A stretch of 64,000 nucleotides of DNA, taken from contig NZ_JABKKG010000001.1 of the NCBI RefSeq assembly GCF_013166595.1, positions 496,001 through 560,000 on the forward strand. The letters are read 5' to 3'. Below are positions 43,122-52,049 of the stretch, in pieces. The DNA comes from Palleniella intestinalis (GTDB taxonomy: Bacteria; Bacteroidota; Bacteroidia; Bacteroidales; Bacteroidaceae). A model generated the notes under the pieces. It saw nothing but the letters and a program-made list of their open reading frames with translations. It was not told the DNA's origin and did not search any database. How positions within the stretch are numbered: position 1 is the stretch's first letter; each line of letters opens with the position of its first letter. A program made the position numbers and the translations under genes.

Positions 43122-43760
43122 ATGATAAGGAAACTATTAGAATTATTTGGACTGAAGAAAAAATCTGAGCCTAAACCTGTGCAAAAAGTTTACAGACAGG
43201 CACCCAAGGGAAAAGTGGTGGCTAAAGCCTTATATGGTTATGACATAGAATACATGTATAAAAGAGTCGTTGATGATCCCGGGGTGTGTCCTGTATGCCA
43301 CACTGCATTGAAAAAAATCCCAAACCCTGAATATAAGATACAGAAGAAAAAAGGGGATGTGTTTTACACTTACGACTCGTTCCTTGTTGTCACAGAGAAA
43401 TTCAAAAGATTCTGCGAAATTAACAAGTATGAGAATCTTAAATTCACTCCATTACCCAAATCTCCGGGGTATTATTTCTTTGAAGCAGGGAATATATTCA
43501 AAATAGACCCTAAAAAGAGTTGGTTCAATTTCGGAAAGAAGCAGGAATGTTGCGGACAGTATGAAGGAGTGACTGTAGAGACAAATCTGTGGAAAGACAG
43601 AGATTTCCATTTGTCTACACAAGATTTCATTTCTCAAGTCGACTATTGGTTAGGATATAAAAATCACAAATCTCCACTAATAATCATTGGGAGTGAAACT
43701 GCGGGGAAGATGAAAAAGTATGGAATTTCCGGAACATACTTTGACAACGTCATGGGATAA
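43122..43760 (+). CDS. Putative immunity protein, CPVC family, copy 3
   Basis: A 212-residue paralog 11 bases after copy 2. Its first 60 bases are identical to copy 2, while the middle and end are closer to copy 1 (IPNPEYK, KKGDVFYTYDSFLVV, CGQYEGVTVET, MKKYGISGTYFDNVMG). It therefore looks like a recombinant of the two. No toxin sequence is left in front of it. Confidence 0.65.
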   Translation: MIRKLLELFGLKKKSEPKPVQKVYRQAPKGKVVAKALYGYDIEYMYKRVVDDPGVCPVCHTALKKIPNPEYKIQKKKGDVFYTYDSFLVVTEKFKRFCEINKYENLKFTPLPKSPGYYFFEAGNIFKIDPKKSWFNFGKKQECCGQYEGVTVETNLWKDRDFHLSTQDFISQVDYWLGYKNHKSPLIIIGSETAGKMKKYGISGTYFDNVMG

Positions 43761-43772
43761 ACATTCCATGAT

Positions 43773-43838
43773 GTAAAAAGAAATATAAGACAAGCTGCAC
43801 GTCAGCAATGCTGGGCAAGCTGTGTCTTTGTGGCATAA
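43773..43838 (+). pseudogene. Possible remnant of a papain-like protease toxin tip
   Basis: A short frame reads VKRNIRQAARQQCWASCVFVA and then stops. The QQCWASC motif is typical of the catalytic cysteine region of papain-like (C39/C70) peptidases, which occur as polymorphic toxin tips. Only this motif is left, so the call is tentative; a chance match is possible. Confidence 0.3.
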
Positions 43839-43861
43839 ACATTTTAACCCCTCTATAGCTT

Positions 43862-44317
43862 ATGAAAGATGTTAAGACAATAATACTGTTTGGCGCATTT
43901 CTTATCATTATTTGTACAATGTGGTCTTGTACTTCTTGTAGGCAAGATGTAAGATTCAGAAACTGTACAAATGATACACTGTTTATTGGTGTCTCCCATC
44001 ATGATCATATTGATAGTATTGAAGGACTATTGTTTCCTCATTATAACTCTCTGTATAATGATATTGATACTGCCGAAATTTATCTTCGGACAGAAGCGAA
44101 TGTTCGTAAATTATTTGTCTATCCTGATTCTTTATGCTCTGTTGACTCCAATTACCTGTATCGAGGTAGTGACACATATTACTTTTTTCTGATAAAATGG
44201 AGAGACGCAAAACGATATTCGTGGAATGATATACGAACTAAAAAGCTCTATCGTAAATTGGTAGTCAAAAAACAAAAAAATGGTGAATTTGACAGAAATA
44301 TAAGATACCCCAATTAA
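43862..44317 (+). CDS. Small lipoprotein of the NCTNDTLF family, putative immunity
   Basis: A 151-residue protein with a lipoprotein signal (lipobox MWSC at about 20-23). A conserved family domain follows: FRNCTNDTLFIGVSHHDHID, FVYPDSLCSV, YYFFLIKWRDAKRYSWNDIRTKKLYRKL and the end NRNIRY-like DRNIRYPN. It is the intact member of a family with a frameshifted copy at 38722, a broken copy at about 44485 and a diverged copy at 44955. Restriction of the family to this locus and its place after toxin cassettes suggest immunity or locus-specific accessory function. Confidence 0.65.
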   Translation: MKDVKTIILFGAFLIIICTMWSCTSCRQDVRFRNCTNDTLFIGVSHHDHIDSIEGLLFPHYNSLYNDIDTAEIYLRTEANVRKLFVYPDSLCSVDSNYLYRGSDTYYFFLIKWRDAKRYSWNDIRTKKLYRKLVVKKQKNGEFDRNIRYPN

Positions 44318-44350
44318 ATAAAGTATTAATCCGCAATAAATGCCAATAAT

Positions 44351-44465
44351 ACAAATAACATACGAGATAGCAACTAAGCCTATCTCTATCAACCTGTTCA
44401 ATTGGTGGAGAGTAACAGCAGCAAGGGTGCGTGGGCATATGCCTTCGTTACCGGGTGTCTTTTTC
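44351..44465 (+). pseudogene. Second copy of the lipoprotein/Rhs-fragment junction
   Basis: The first 22 bases (44351-44372) are identical to 39213-39234, and the next 20 stay similar. The frame TYEIATKPISI matches TYEIAAKLISA, which there leads into decayed Rhs sequence. Here the similarity fades within about 45 bases. It shows that lipoprotein gene plus Rhs fragment were duplicated as a unit and then decayed. Confidence 0.5.
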
Positions 44466-44484
44466 TAATATAATATCCTTTAGC

Positions 44485-44957
44485 ATTATGAATTACAGTA
44501 AAACAAATAGAAATTATATGTTGTGCAGGAATTAGCATCCTTTTCATGACATTGTCATGTATGGATCGAATTTCAAGAACTATAGAACACTTCAAAAATT
44601 GCACAAATGACACTCTTTTCATTGGCTTATCCATTAATGTTAATATTGATGATAATAGAATATATATTGTATCAATCATCTGCAAGAATCCCTGATAGCG
44701 AAGCTGGCACAACACTTATAAAGATTGTCTGATTACTGACCGATATAATTTTGTAGTTCCGGATTCTTTAGGTTCTATCTCTATAAACACGCACAAACTA
44801 CACAACAGTGACAAATTCTATTTATTCTTAGTAAAACGAGAAGATACGAAGAGATACTCATGGGATAAAATACGTTCCAAAAAGCTATACCGCAAATGTG
44901 TTGTCACGAAAGATGAAAATGGAAATTTTAATAGAAATATAAGATACCAGAATTGTG
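44485..44957 (+). pseudogene. Broken copy of the NCTNDTLF lipoprotein family
   Basis: Separate frames give FMTLSCMDRI (lipobox LSC), FKNCTNDTLFIGLSINVNID ending in a stop near 44697, and then VVPDSLGSISINTHKLHNSDKFYLFLVKREDTKRYSWDKIRSKKLYRK to NRNIRYQN. Start codon and middle are disrupted by frameshifts and stops. The 3' part is closest to the pseudogene at 38722. Its end overlaps the start of the next lipoprotein gene. Confidence 0.7.
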
Positions 44958-45404
44958 AAAATCATAATATTACAAATGTTAATAATACTTTTAACAATTA
45001 GTTCGTGCGTTATAGATACGATACCATTACGGGATAGTGTCAAGAATTGTACAAATGATACGCTGTATATCGACATATCTCACTCTGATACACTTCCAAC
45101 ATGGGAAGAGTCGGATGTTATTAGAGAAGCGACTAATGAAATAAATACAAAAGACACATCTACCATTACAACAGACAGGAAGCAAATCATTTTGACAAAG
45201 TATTACCGAGCGTTGCCCAACTCGACCCTACCAGGGGGCGTCCGTTTCGACAGTGAAGGTACATGTTTCCTTTATGTCGTACAGTGGGAAATAGCAACCC
45301 AATATACAATAGAAAAAATACGTGACAAACATTTATACGAAAAGAGGGTATTAACTCGGAAAGATTTTCACAATCATATCTATGAGTACAGAATTGACGA
45401 ATAG
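44955..45404 (+). CDS. Diverged small lipoprotein of the NCTNDTLF family
   Basis: A 149-residue lipoprotein starting at GTG 44955 (MKIIILQMLIILLTISSC, lipobox ISSC); an ATG seven codons later could also serve. It keeps VKNCTNDTLYIDISHSD and the end pattern YTIEKIRDKHLYEKRVL but differs in the middle. It is intact although its start lies inside the end of the broken copy before it. Confidence 0.6.
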   Translation: MKIIILQMLIILLTISSCVIDTIPLRDSVKNCTNDTLYIDISHSDTLPTWEESDVIREATNEINTKDTSTITTDRKQIILTKYYRALPNSTLPGGVRFDSEGTCFLYVVQWEIATQYTIEKIRDKHLYEKRVLTRKDFHNHIYEYRIDE

Positions 45405-45480
45405 CAAAAATGCGAATCAAAAAAAAACATGAAAGTAAACGTGAGTTAGACAACTTTATAGTAAAAAAAAACGCTACAAT

Positions 45481-45849
45481 ATGGAAGAAAAAATATGCAA
45501 ATGGATTCAGCGCATTGCTGAACAGGAACAAGTGCCAACAGACATCATCGCATTCAATTTTGGTATATTTGAATCAGAAAACGGATATACAGTTTATCTG
45601 ATTGGTTCGAAGGAATATGATGCCAATGATGATGATTGGGCATGTAATGATGATTTTGAACCGAAAGAAAAATATTTGGAACTGTCATGCCAACGTGTTA
45701 GAGATATGGCATGGGAAGAATTCCAAAATAGTGTTATACTAACAATAGCAGACTGCATTGGTAATGCAGATGAACATATTGCTAATTTATTTGATAACAG
45801 AATAATCACGGCAGGCTTTGACGATGGAAATCAGACAAGAATCAAATAA
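45481..45849 (+). CDS. Small acidic protein, putative immunity
   Basis: A 122-residue very acidic cytoplasmic protein: MEEKICKWIQRIAEQEQVP, FGIFESENGYTVYLIGSKEYDANDDDWACNDDFEP, and a helical C-terminal half. I recall similar proteins only as uncharacterised neighbours of Rhs/Wap toxins in Bacteroidetes and do not recognise a named family. Last gene of the accessory locus. Acidity is common in immunity proteins that mask basic nuclease tips. Confidence 0.55.
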   Translation: MEEKICKWIQRIAEQEQVPTDIIAFNFGIFESENGYTVYLIGSKEYDANDDDWACNDDFEPKEKYLELSCQRVRDMAWEEFQNSVILTIADCIGNADEHIANLFDNRIITAGFDDGNQTRIK

Positions 45850-45930
45850 TCATTTGCCAGATTTCAGACTCAAATTATGTGGTTCACTTGCCTTTTGCAC
45901 AAGACAGAAAGAATTTATACAAACACTGTC

Positions 45931-46006
45931 ACTCTATAAAACAATATTCCTTGTAAATCAGTCATAAATGAGCGACTGACCTACAAGGAATATTGTTTTA
46001 TAGAGT
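45931..46006. terminator. Very long hairpin closing the Rhs locus and the eno gene
   Basis: A perfect stem of about 24-25 bp (45931-45955 with 45982-46006) encloses an inner ATCAGTC/GACTGA stem and a short loop. Its A/T-rich arms supply T-runs on both strands. It sits between convergent transcription of the immunity gene (plus) and eno (minus). Confidence 0.85.
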
Positions 46007-46081
46007 TATGTTACCATAATATGGAATTTATACATATCCGGCTTTCTGTATCACCACAGAATGGCAAGTAACAGCTGAATA

Positions 46082-47401
<1,320 letters not shown>

Positions 47402-47493
47402 TTAATAATGAACAATATTAAGCAACTATTGCAAATTAATTTTCAACAGTCACTTCTAAAAGAACATTTAAGCTATATTCACGTCAAAGATTT

Positions 47494-48306
47494 TTACAAC
47501 GCTCTTTGGCGTACAGCCTCAAACATAAGTATCGCTGCCGATACTGAAACATTGAGCGAATCAAGCTTGCCAAGCATAGGAATGCGTATGTGCGCATCCG
47601 CCGCTTCGCGCCATTGGGATGTGAGCCCTGTTGACTCTGTTCCCATAACAATAGCTGTTCCACCGGTCATCGGCGTGTCGTAGTACAAGCGTGAATCCTG
47701 CAATTGGGCGGTAAGAATCTGTATGTTGTGCTGTTTCAGAAAGGAAATGCACTCCTCAGACGTACATGCCACTGTCGGCACGGTGAACACCGCACCTATG
47801 GAGGAGCGTATGAGATTAGGATTGAAAAGGTCTGTCAGAGGGTCGCAGACTATCACCGCATCAGCCTTTGCTGCATCAGCACTGCGCAGAACAGCACCAA
47901 GGTTGCCAGGCTTCTCTACACTTTCAAGGACAATCACCAGTGGATTCTTCGGCAAAGAAAGGTTTTCAAGAGTATTACGGCGTGCTCTTATCTCTGCTAT
48001 AACACCCTCTGTCGTACCACGACAGGCGACCTTTTCGTAAAGTGTCTTGCTTATATTTATGCAAGGAATATCACGGCAACTGTTCGGAAAAGACGCAAAG
48101 AAACCATCAAGTTCACTTTCCCCAACAATATCCGGACAGCAATACAAAGTGGCTATCTCGTACCCGGCATTTACGCAATGCAACAATTCCCGTTGACCCT
48201 CTACAACAAAAAGTCCACATTTCCTGCGTTCAGAACTCTTCTGCTGTAACAAGAGGAGATGCTTTATCCTTGGATTTTGTGCTGATGTTATTATTTCTTT
48301 TTGCAT
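47494..48306 (-). CDS. TrmH/SpoU-family RNA 2'-O-methyltransferase
   Basis: A 270-residue SPOUT methyltransferase. The N-terminal substrate-binding domain (ITSAQNPRIKHLLLLQQKSSERRKCGLFVVEGQREL) precedes the trefoil-knot domain. Its three SpoU motifs are VLESVEKPGNLGAVLRSADA, AIVMGTESTGL and IPMLGKLDSLNVSVSAAI. It methylates a ribose in rRNA or tRNA; the exact site cannot be told. ATG 48333 adds nine residues, but MQKEIITSAQNP at 48306 is typical. Confidence 0.9.
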   Translation of the reverse strand: MQKEIITSAQNPRIKHLLLLQQKSSERRKCGLFVVEGQRELLHCVNAGYEIATLYCCPDIVGESELDGFFASFPNSCRDIPCINISKTLYEKVACRGTTEGVIAEIRARRNTLENLSLPKNPLVIVLESVEKPGNLGAVLRSADAAKADAVIVCDPLTDLFNPNLIRSSIGAVFTVPTVACTSEECISFLKQHNIQILTAQLQDSRLYYDTPMTGGTAIVMGTESTGLTSQWREAADAHIRIPMLGKLDSLNVSVSAAILMFEAVRQRAL

Positions 48307-48339
48307 ATCATATAATATTAAGCAGGGAAACAAAAAGCA

Positions 48340-48397
48340 ATAAGCATACCGGACAGATTAGCAAGGACACAAATCCTGCAAACTGTGGTATGCTTAT
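48340..48397 (-). terminator. Inverted repeat between the DUF3127 gene and the TrmH-family gene
   Basis: An 11-bp perfect outer stem (48340-48350 with 48387-48397) encloses a second pairing (ACAG/CTGT and AGGA/TCCT) and is followed on the minus strand by a T-rich stretch. Probably terminates the DUF3127 transcript; it also overlaps the region just upstream of the TrmH-family start, so attenuation is possible. Confidence 0.55.
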
Positions 48398-48488
48398 ATG
48401 GTGACGAAGTAATCTCCAGACCACATCCATCTGCCTATCAATAATTTACTTCCTGTCTTTATCTCTCTTAACGAGACACTTCCAATAC

Positions 48489-48875
48489 TTAGAATGGAAG
48501 GTCATCGGTGCTGTCACTTGACGCTGCCTGTGAGAATGGGTCAGCAGCAGGAGCAGCGGCAGGCTCTGCAAACGGAGGCATGTCACCGGTCACAGGAGCA
48601 GTATTGGCAACAATCTGGCGCACATCAAAAGCTCGTATATTATTGAACCAGCGACCCTGATATTCGTGTGCATCTATATCAAAAGAGACATTAATCTCTT
48701 GACCAACCTGAATATTAAAACGTTGAATTCTGTCTTCACCGAAGACATTAAACACCATTTTGCGTGGATAATTATCGTGTGTCTCAATAACATAATCCTG
48801 TGAAGCCCATGTGCCACGAGCACTCTCGCCGGTACGCTTTTCCGCTGCATAAATTACCTTACCTTGTAATTCCAT
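48489..48875 (-). CDS. DUF3127 SSB-like protein
   Basis: A 128-residue protein with one OB-fold-like domain (MELQGKVIYAAEKRTGESARGTWASQDYVIET, GQEINVSFDIDAHEYQGRWFNNIRAFDV). A low-complexity Pro/Ala linker and an acidic tip, STDDLPF, follow. Family DUF3127 is typical of Bacteroidetes and the tail mimics the DDDIPF tail by which SSB recruits repair proteins. It is probably a single-stranded-DNA-binding protein. Transcribed alone; a near-consensus TAATTTCG at 48943-48950 (minus) may be its -7 element. Confidence 0.85.
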   Translation of the reverse strand: MELQGKVIYAAEKRTGESARGTWASQDYVIETHDNYPRKMVFNVFGEDRIQRFNIQVGQEINVSFDIDAHEYQGRWFNNIRAFDVRQIVANTAPVTGDMPPFAEPAAAPAADPFSQAASSDSTDDLPF

Positions 48876-49014
48876 AATCGATTCTTATATTTCTATTTTT
48901 ACTTTATTAAATTAATTCGGTTAGATTTCCTGAATTCGTTTGCGAAATTACTAAAATATTTTTAAAAGGGAGGGAAATTAATATCGTTTTTTTGTTTTAT
49001 TATAAATAAATGCG

Positions 49015-49022
49015 TAAATTTG
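49015..49022 (+). promoter_or_regulatory. Promoter for dnaN (-7 with -33 TTTG)
   Basis: TAAATTTG at the -7 position, with TTTG at 48991-48994 twenty bases upstream. This is the full Bacteroidetes arrangement, 46 bases before the dnaN ATG. Confidence 0.75.
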
Positions 49023-49068
49023 TACCTTGAAGAACAAAAAACAACAACTAAAAAACAAATATACAATC

Positions 49069-50193
49069 ATGAGATTCACAGTTTCAAGCACAACCCTTAG
49101 CAGTCGGCTGAACACACTTTCAAAAGTAATAAACAGCAAGAACTCCATGCCTATTCTTGACTGCTTCCTTTTCGAGGTTCAGGATGGCGTGCTGACAATC
49201 ACAGCATCAGACAGCGAGAACACGATGAAGAGCAAAATCACCCTTGACGATTATGATACAAACGGTGCTTTCTGCATAACAAACCGCACCATCCTTGATG
49301 CCATGAAGGAACTTGCAGAGCAGCCTGTCACAATCGATGTCAACCTTGAGACGCTGCAGACCAAGATTGTCTACCTTAACGGTATGTACAACATTGTATC
49401 GCTCTCCGCTGACGAATATCCACGCACCATTGCCATGCAGGATAACGCCACTGTGATTACCATGCAGTCAAGCATCATTGCTGAAAACATAGCACGCTCT
49501 CTGTTCGCCACAGCGCAAGACGAACTCCGTCCTGTGATGAACGCTATTTATTTCGACCTTAAGCAGGACAGCCTTGCCATTGTTGCCAGCGACGGACACA
49601 AACTCGTGCGCAACCTCAACTTCACTGTGAAGAGCGAGCAACCGGCATCATTCATCCTGCCAAAGAAACCGGCAACGCTGCTCAGAAATGTGCTTGCAAA
49701 GGATGATTCTGAGGTCACAATAAAGTTTGACAACCGCAATGCGGCAATCTCTTACACAGACGGCACACTCATCTGCCGCCTCACAGAAGGACGCTACCCT
49801 AACTATGCCAGTGTGATTCCGCAGAACAACTCCAACAAGATGACCATCGACCGCAAGGTATTGCTTGGTGCACTTAAGCGTGTACTCCCTTTTGCAAGCG
49901 ATGCAAGCCAGCTTGTACGCCTCCACATTGAAAGCGGAAGAATCGAAATCAGTTCTGAAGACATTGATTTCTCAACAAGTGCAAAGGAAGAGTCCATCTG
50001 CGAATATGACGGCATCCCTATGAACATCGGATTCAAAGGCACCACACTGACAGAGGTGCTTAATAACCTTGACAGCGAGGAAATCATCATGGAGCTTGCC
50101 GACCCTGCACGCGCAGGACTCATCATCCCTGCACAACAGCCTGAGAATGAGGACATCCTCATGCTGCTCATGCCAATGCTCCTCAACGATTAA
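49069..50193 (+). CDS. dnaN: DNA polymerase III sliding clamp, beta subunit
   Basis: A 374-residue clamp protein with three repeats of the clamp fold that ring DNA as a dimer. Family landmarks are MRFTVSSTTLSSRLNTLSKVI, ITASDSENTMKS, IVASDGHKLVRN, LTEGRYPNYASVIP and the C-terminal ILMLLMPMLLND, close to the usual PMR(L/V) ending. ATG 49027 is in frame, but 49069 is the conserved start. It heads a run with a DnaQ-like exonuclease, PorD and recN. Confidence 0.96.
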   Translation: MRFTVSSTTLSSRLNTLSKVINSKNSMPILDCFLFEVQDGVLTITASDSENTMKSKITLDDYDTNGAFCITNRTILDAMKELAEQPVTIDVNLETLQTKIVYLNGMYNIVSLSADEYPRTIAMQDNATVITMQSSIIAENIARSLFATAQDELRPVMNAIYFDLKQDSLAIVASDGHKLVRNLNFTVKSEQPASFILPKKPATLLRNVLAKDDSEVTIKFDNRNAAISYTDGTLICRLTEGRYPNYASVIPQNNSNKMTIDRKVLLGALKRVLPFASDASQLVRLHIESGRIEISSEDIDFSTSAKEESICEYDGIPMNIGFKGTTLTEVLNNLDSEEIIMELADPARAGLIIPAQQPENEDILMLLMPMLLND

Positions 50194-50270
50194 CACAAAC
50201 AAAAAAACACAGAACAATTTGAGGCATGGCGTTATCCAGGCCTCATTACAATAACCATTTGACAAAGGAA

Positions 50271-51107
50271 ATGCGACTGAACCTTACACGTCCGCTTATA
50301 ATCTTTGACCTTGAGACAACAGGTCTTGATTTGGCTAAAGACAGAATAATTCAGATATCATATATAAAAGTTGAGATTGACGGGACAGAAAAGCCCGTCA
50401 ATCTCTTTGTAAATCCACAGCAGCCTATACCGGCTCTGGTACAGCAACTGACAAGCATCACCGACGACATGGTCAAGGATGCCCCAACATTCAAGCAAAT
50501 AGCTTCCCAACTGGAGGCAGAGTTCAAAGGATGTGACATCGCCGGATTCAACTCCAACAAGTTTGATGTCCCTCTGCTTGCCGAGGAATTCCTGCGCGCA
50601 GGTATAGATTTCGACTTTTCAAAGTCACGCCTCATCGATGCAAGCATCATCTTCCGAAAAATGGAGCGACGCAGTCTTGCCGCCGCTTACAAGTTCTATT
50701 GCGGAAGGAAAATGGAAGAAGACTTCCAGGCTCACCTTGCCGATCAGGATACTGCTGCCACATGGGCAGTCCTCCAAGGGCAGCTTGACATGTATGCTCC
50801 AGGCAAACAGGAAGAGGAAGAGCGCCAGCTTGAGAACGACATGGACAAGATTGCGGAGTTCTGCAATGACCTGCAGAACGTGGACTTTGCAGGACGCATC
50901 GTTTGGGCGGAGGCTGCTGACGCTGACGGAATAATAAAAAGGACTGAAGTATGGAATTTCGGAAAATACAAAGGACAGTCCGTTGCCGCAACAATCAAGC
51001 GTGACCCGGGATATTTCTCTTGGGTTCTTGGCGGAGATTTCACCCTCAACACCAAGCAAGTGCTCACACGCATCAGACTTCGAGAATTCCAAAACAGACA
51101 AAAATGA
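50271..51107 (+). CDS. DnaQ-like 3'-5' exonuclease
   Basis: A 278-residue DEDDh exonuclease: Exo I IIFDLETTGLDLAKDRII, Exo II IAGFNSNKFDVPLLAEEF, Exo III AHLADQDTAATWAVLQ (His and Asp). A C-terminal extension of about 90 residues (VWNFGKYKGQSVAATIKRDPGYFSWVLGGDF) is a short domain often appended to these exonucleases. Likely a proofreading-type or repair exonuclease. ATG at 50271 follows AAAGGAA; the upstream ATG at 50226 is less likely. Its stop overlaps the next gene (ATGA). Confidence 0.9.
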   Translation: MRLNLTRPLIIFDLETTGLDLAKDRIIQISYIKVEIDGTEKPVNLFVNPQQPIPALVQQLTSITDDMVKDAPTFKQIASQLEAEFKGCDIAGFNSNKFDVPLLAEEFLRAGIDFDFSKSRLIDASIIFRKMERRSLAAAYKFYCGRKMEEDFQAHLADQDTAATWAVLQGQLDMYAPGKQEEEERQLENDMDKIAEFCNDLQNVDFAGRIVWAEAADADGIIKRTEVWNFGKYKGQSVAATIKRDPGYFSWVLGGDFTLNTKQVLTRIRLREFQNRQK

Positions 51108-52018
51108 TACAACGACTTGCCATTCTTTTCCTTCTCATTGCCAACTCCGTGCTGCTTCCCCACAGGCTCTTTGCACAGGAGTTGCAAGTGAAAGTGAACA
51201 TCAACCATGCCCAGATTCAAGGCACGGACGCTTCTGTTTTCGATGACTTGAAACAAGCAATGGAAGATTTCATGAACGGAAAACAATGGACAAGTCTTCA
51301 GTTTCAGAAGAATGAGCGCATACAATGCACGTTCAACATTACCTGCACTAAGTACGAAAAAGACGCAGGAACATTTACATGCAGTGCGCTAATCCAAGCA
51401 AACCGCCCTGTCTACAATTCATCCTACAACTCCACATTCTACAACAACAGCGACAAGAACTTCATATTCAAGTATATGCAGTTCGACCAACTGGACTTCA
51501 ACGAAGAGAATGTTGACAACCAATTGACAGCACTTATGGCTTACTATGCCTACCTCATCATCGGCATGGACCTTGACACATTCTCACCGAAAGGAGGCGA
51601 GGAAGTCCTGCAAAAGTGCATGTATCTTGTCAACAACGCACAAACACTGGAGTATCCCGGCTGGAAATCCTTTGAGGACGACAGAAACCGTTTTGCAATA
51701 ATCAACGACTACCTTGACGGAGGAATGGAACCTCTGCGGATGTTCCAATACAACTACTACCGTAAAGGCTTTGACGAAATGGCTAACAATGCCGAGCGCG
51801 GCAGGACGGAAATATCCTCTGCCATACAACTCCTGCAGGAGGCGCACCAAAACAAGCCGCTCTCCATGCTGCCACAGATATGGACAGACTTCAAGAAGGA
51901 TGAGTTCACAAGCATCTATAAGGGCAAAGGCACACAGAAAGAAAAGGAAGCTGTCTACAACATACTGTTCGGCATTAACGCCTCCCTAAACAGCACTTGG
52001 GAAAAAATAAAGCAATAA
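51104..52018 (+). CDS. porD: PorD-like (DUF4835) exported protein of the type IX secretion system
   Basis: A 304-residue exported protein: signal peptide ending LFAQ, then ELQVKVNINHAQIQGTDASVFDDLKQAMEDFMNGKQWT, the usual opening of DUF4835. NRFAIINDYLDGGMEPLRMFQYNYYRKGFDEM follows further on. DUF4835 proteins are annotated as T9SS protein PorD in several Bacteroidetes, from memory. Presence supports a working T9SS, relevant to the T9SS-like tail of the protein at 29561. The ATG overlaps the exonuclease stop. Confidence 0.8.
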   Translation: MIQRLAILFLLIANSVLLPHRLFAQELQVKVNINHAQIQGTDASVFDDLKQAMEDFMNGKQWTSLQFQKNERIQCTFNITCTKYEKDAGTFTCSALIQANRPVYNSSYNSTFYNNSDKNFIFKYMQFDQLDFNEENVDNQLTALMAYYAYLIIGMDLDTFSPKGGEEVLQKCMYLVNNAQTLEYPGWKSFEDDRNRFAIINDYLDGGMEPLRMFQYNYYRKGFDEMANNAERGRTEISSAIQLLQEAHQNKPLSMLPQIWTDFKKDEFTSIYKGKGTQKEKEAVYNILFGINASLNSTWEKIKQ

Positions 52019-52049
52019 TAGTGCTTCATGCAATAACAGAAAGCTTTAT

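Noticed and set aside
39213..44372. The 22-base identity as ends of an insertion sequence
   Set aside because: The copies are direct, lie inside degenerate Rhs-coding sequence, and no transposase lies between them; block duplication explains them better.
45410..45601. 63-codon lysine-rich frame overlapping the start of the acidic protein at 45481
   Set aside because: It overlaps out of frame with a better-supported gene and its content reflects A-runs.
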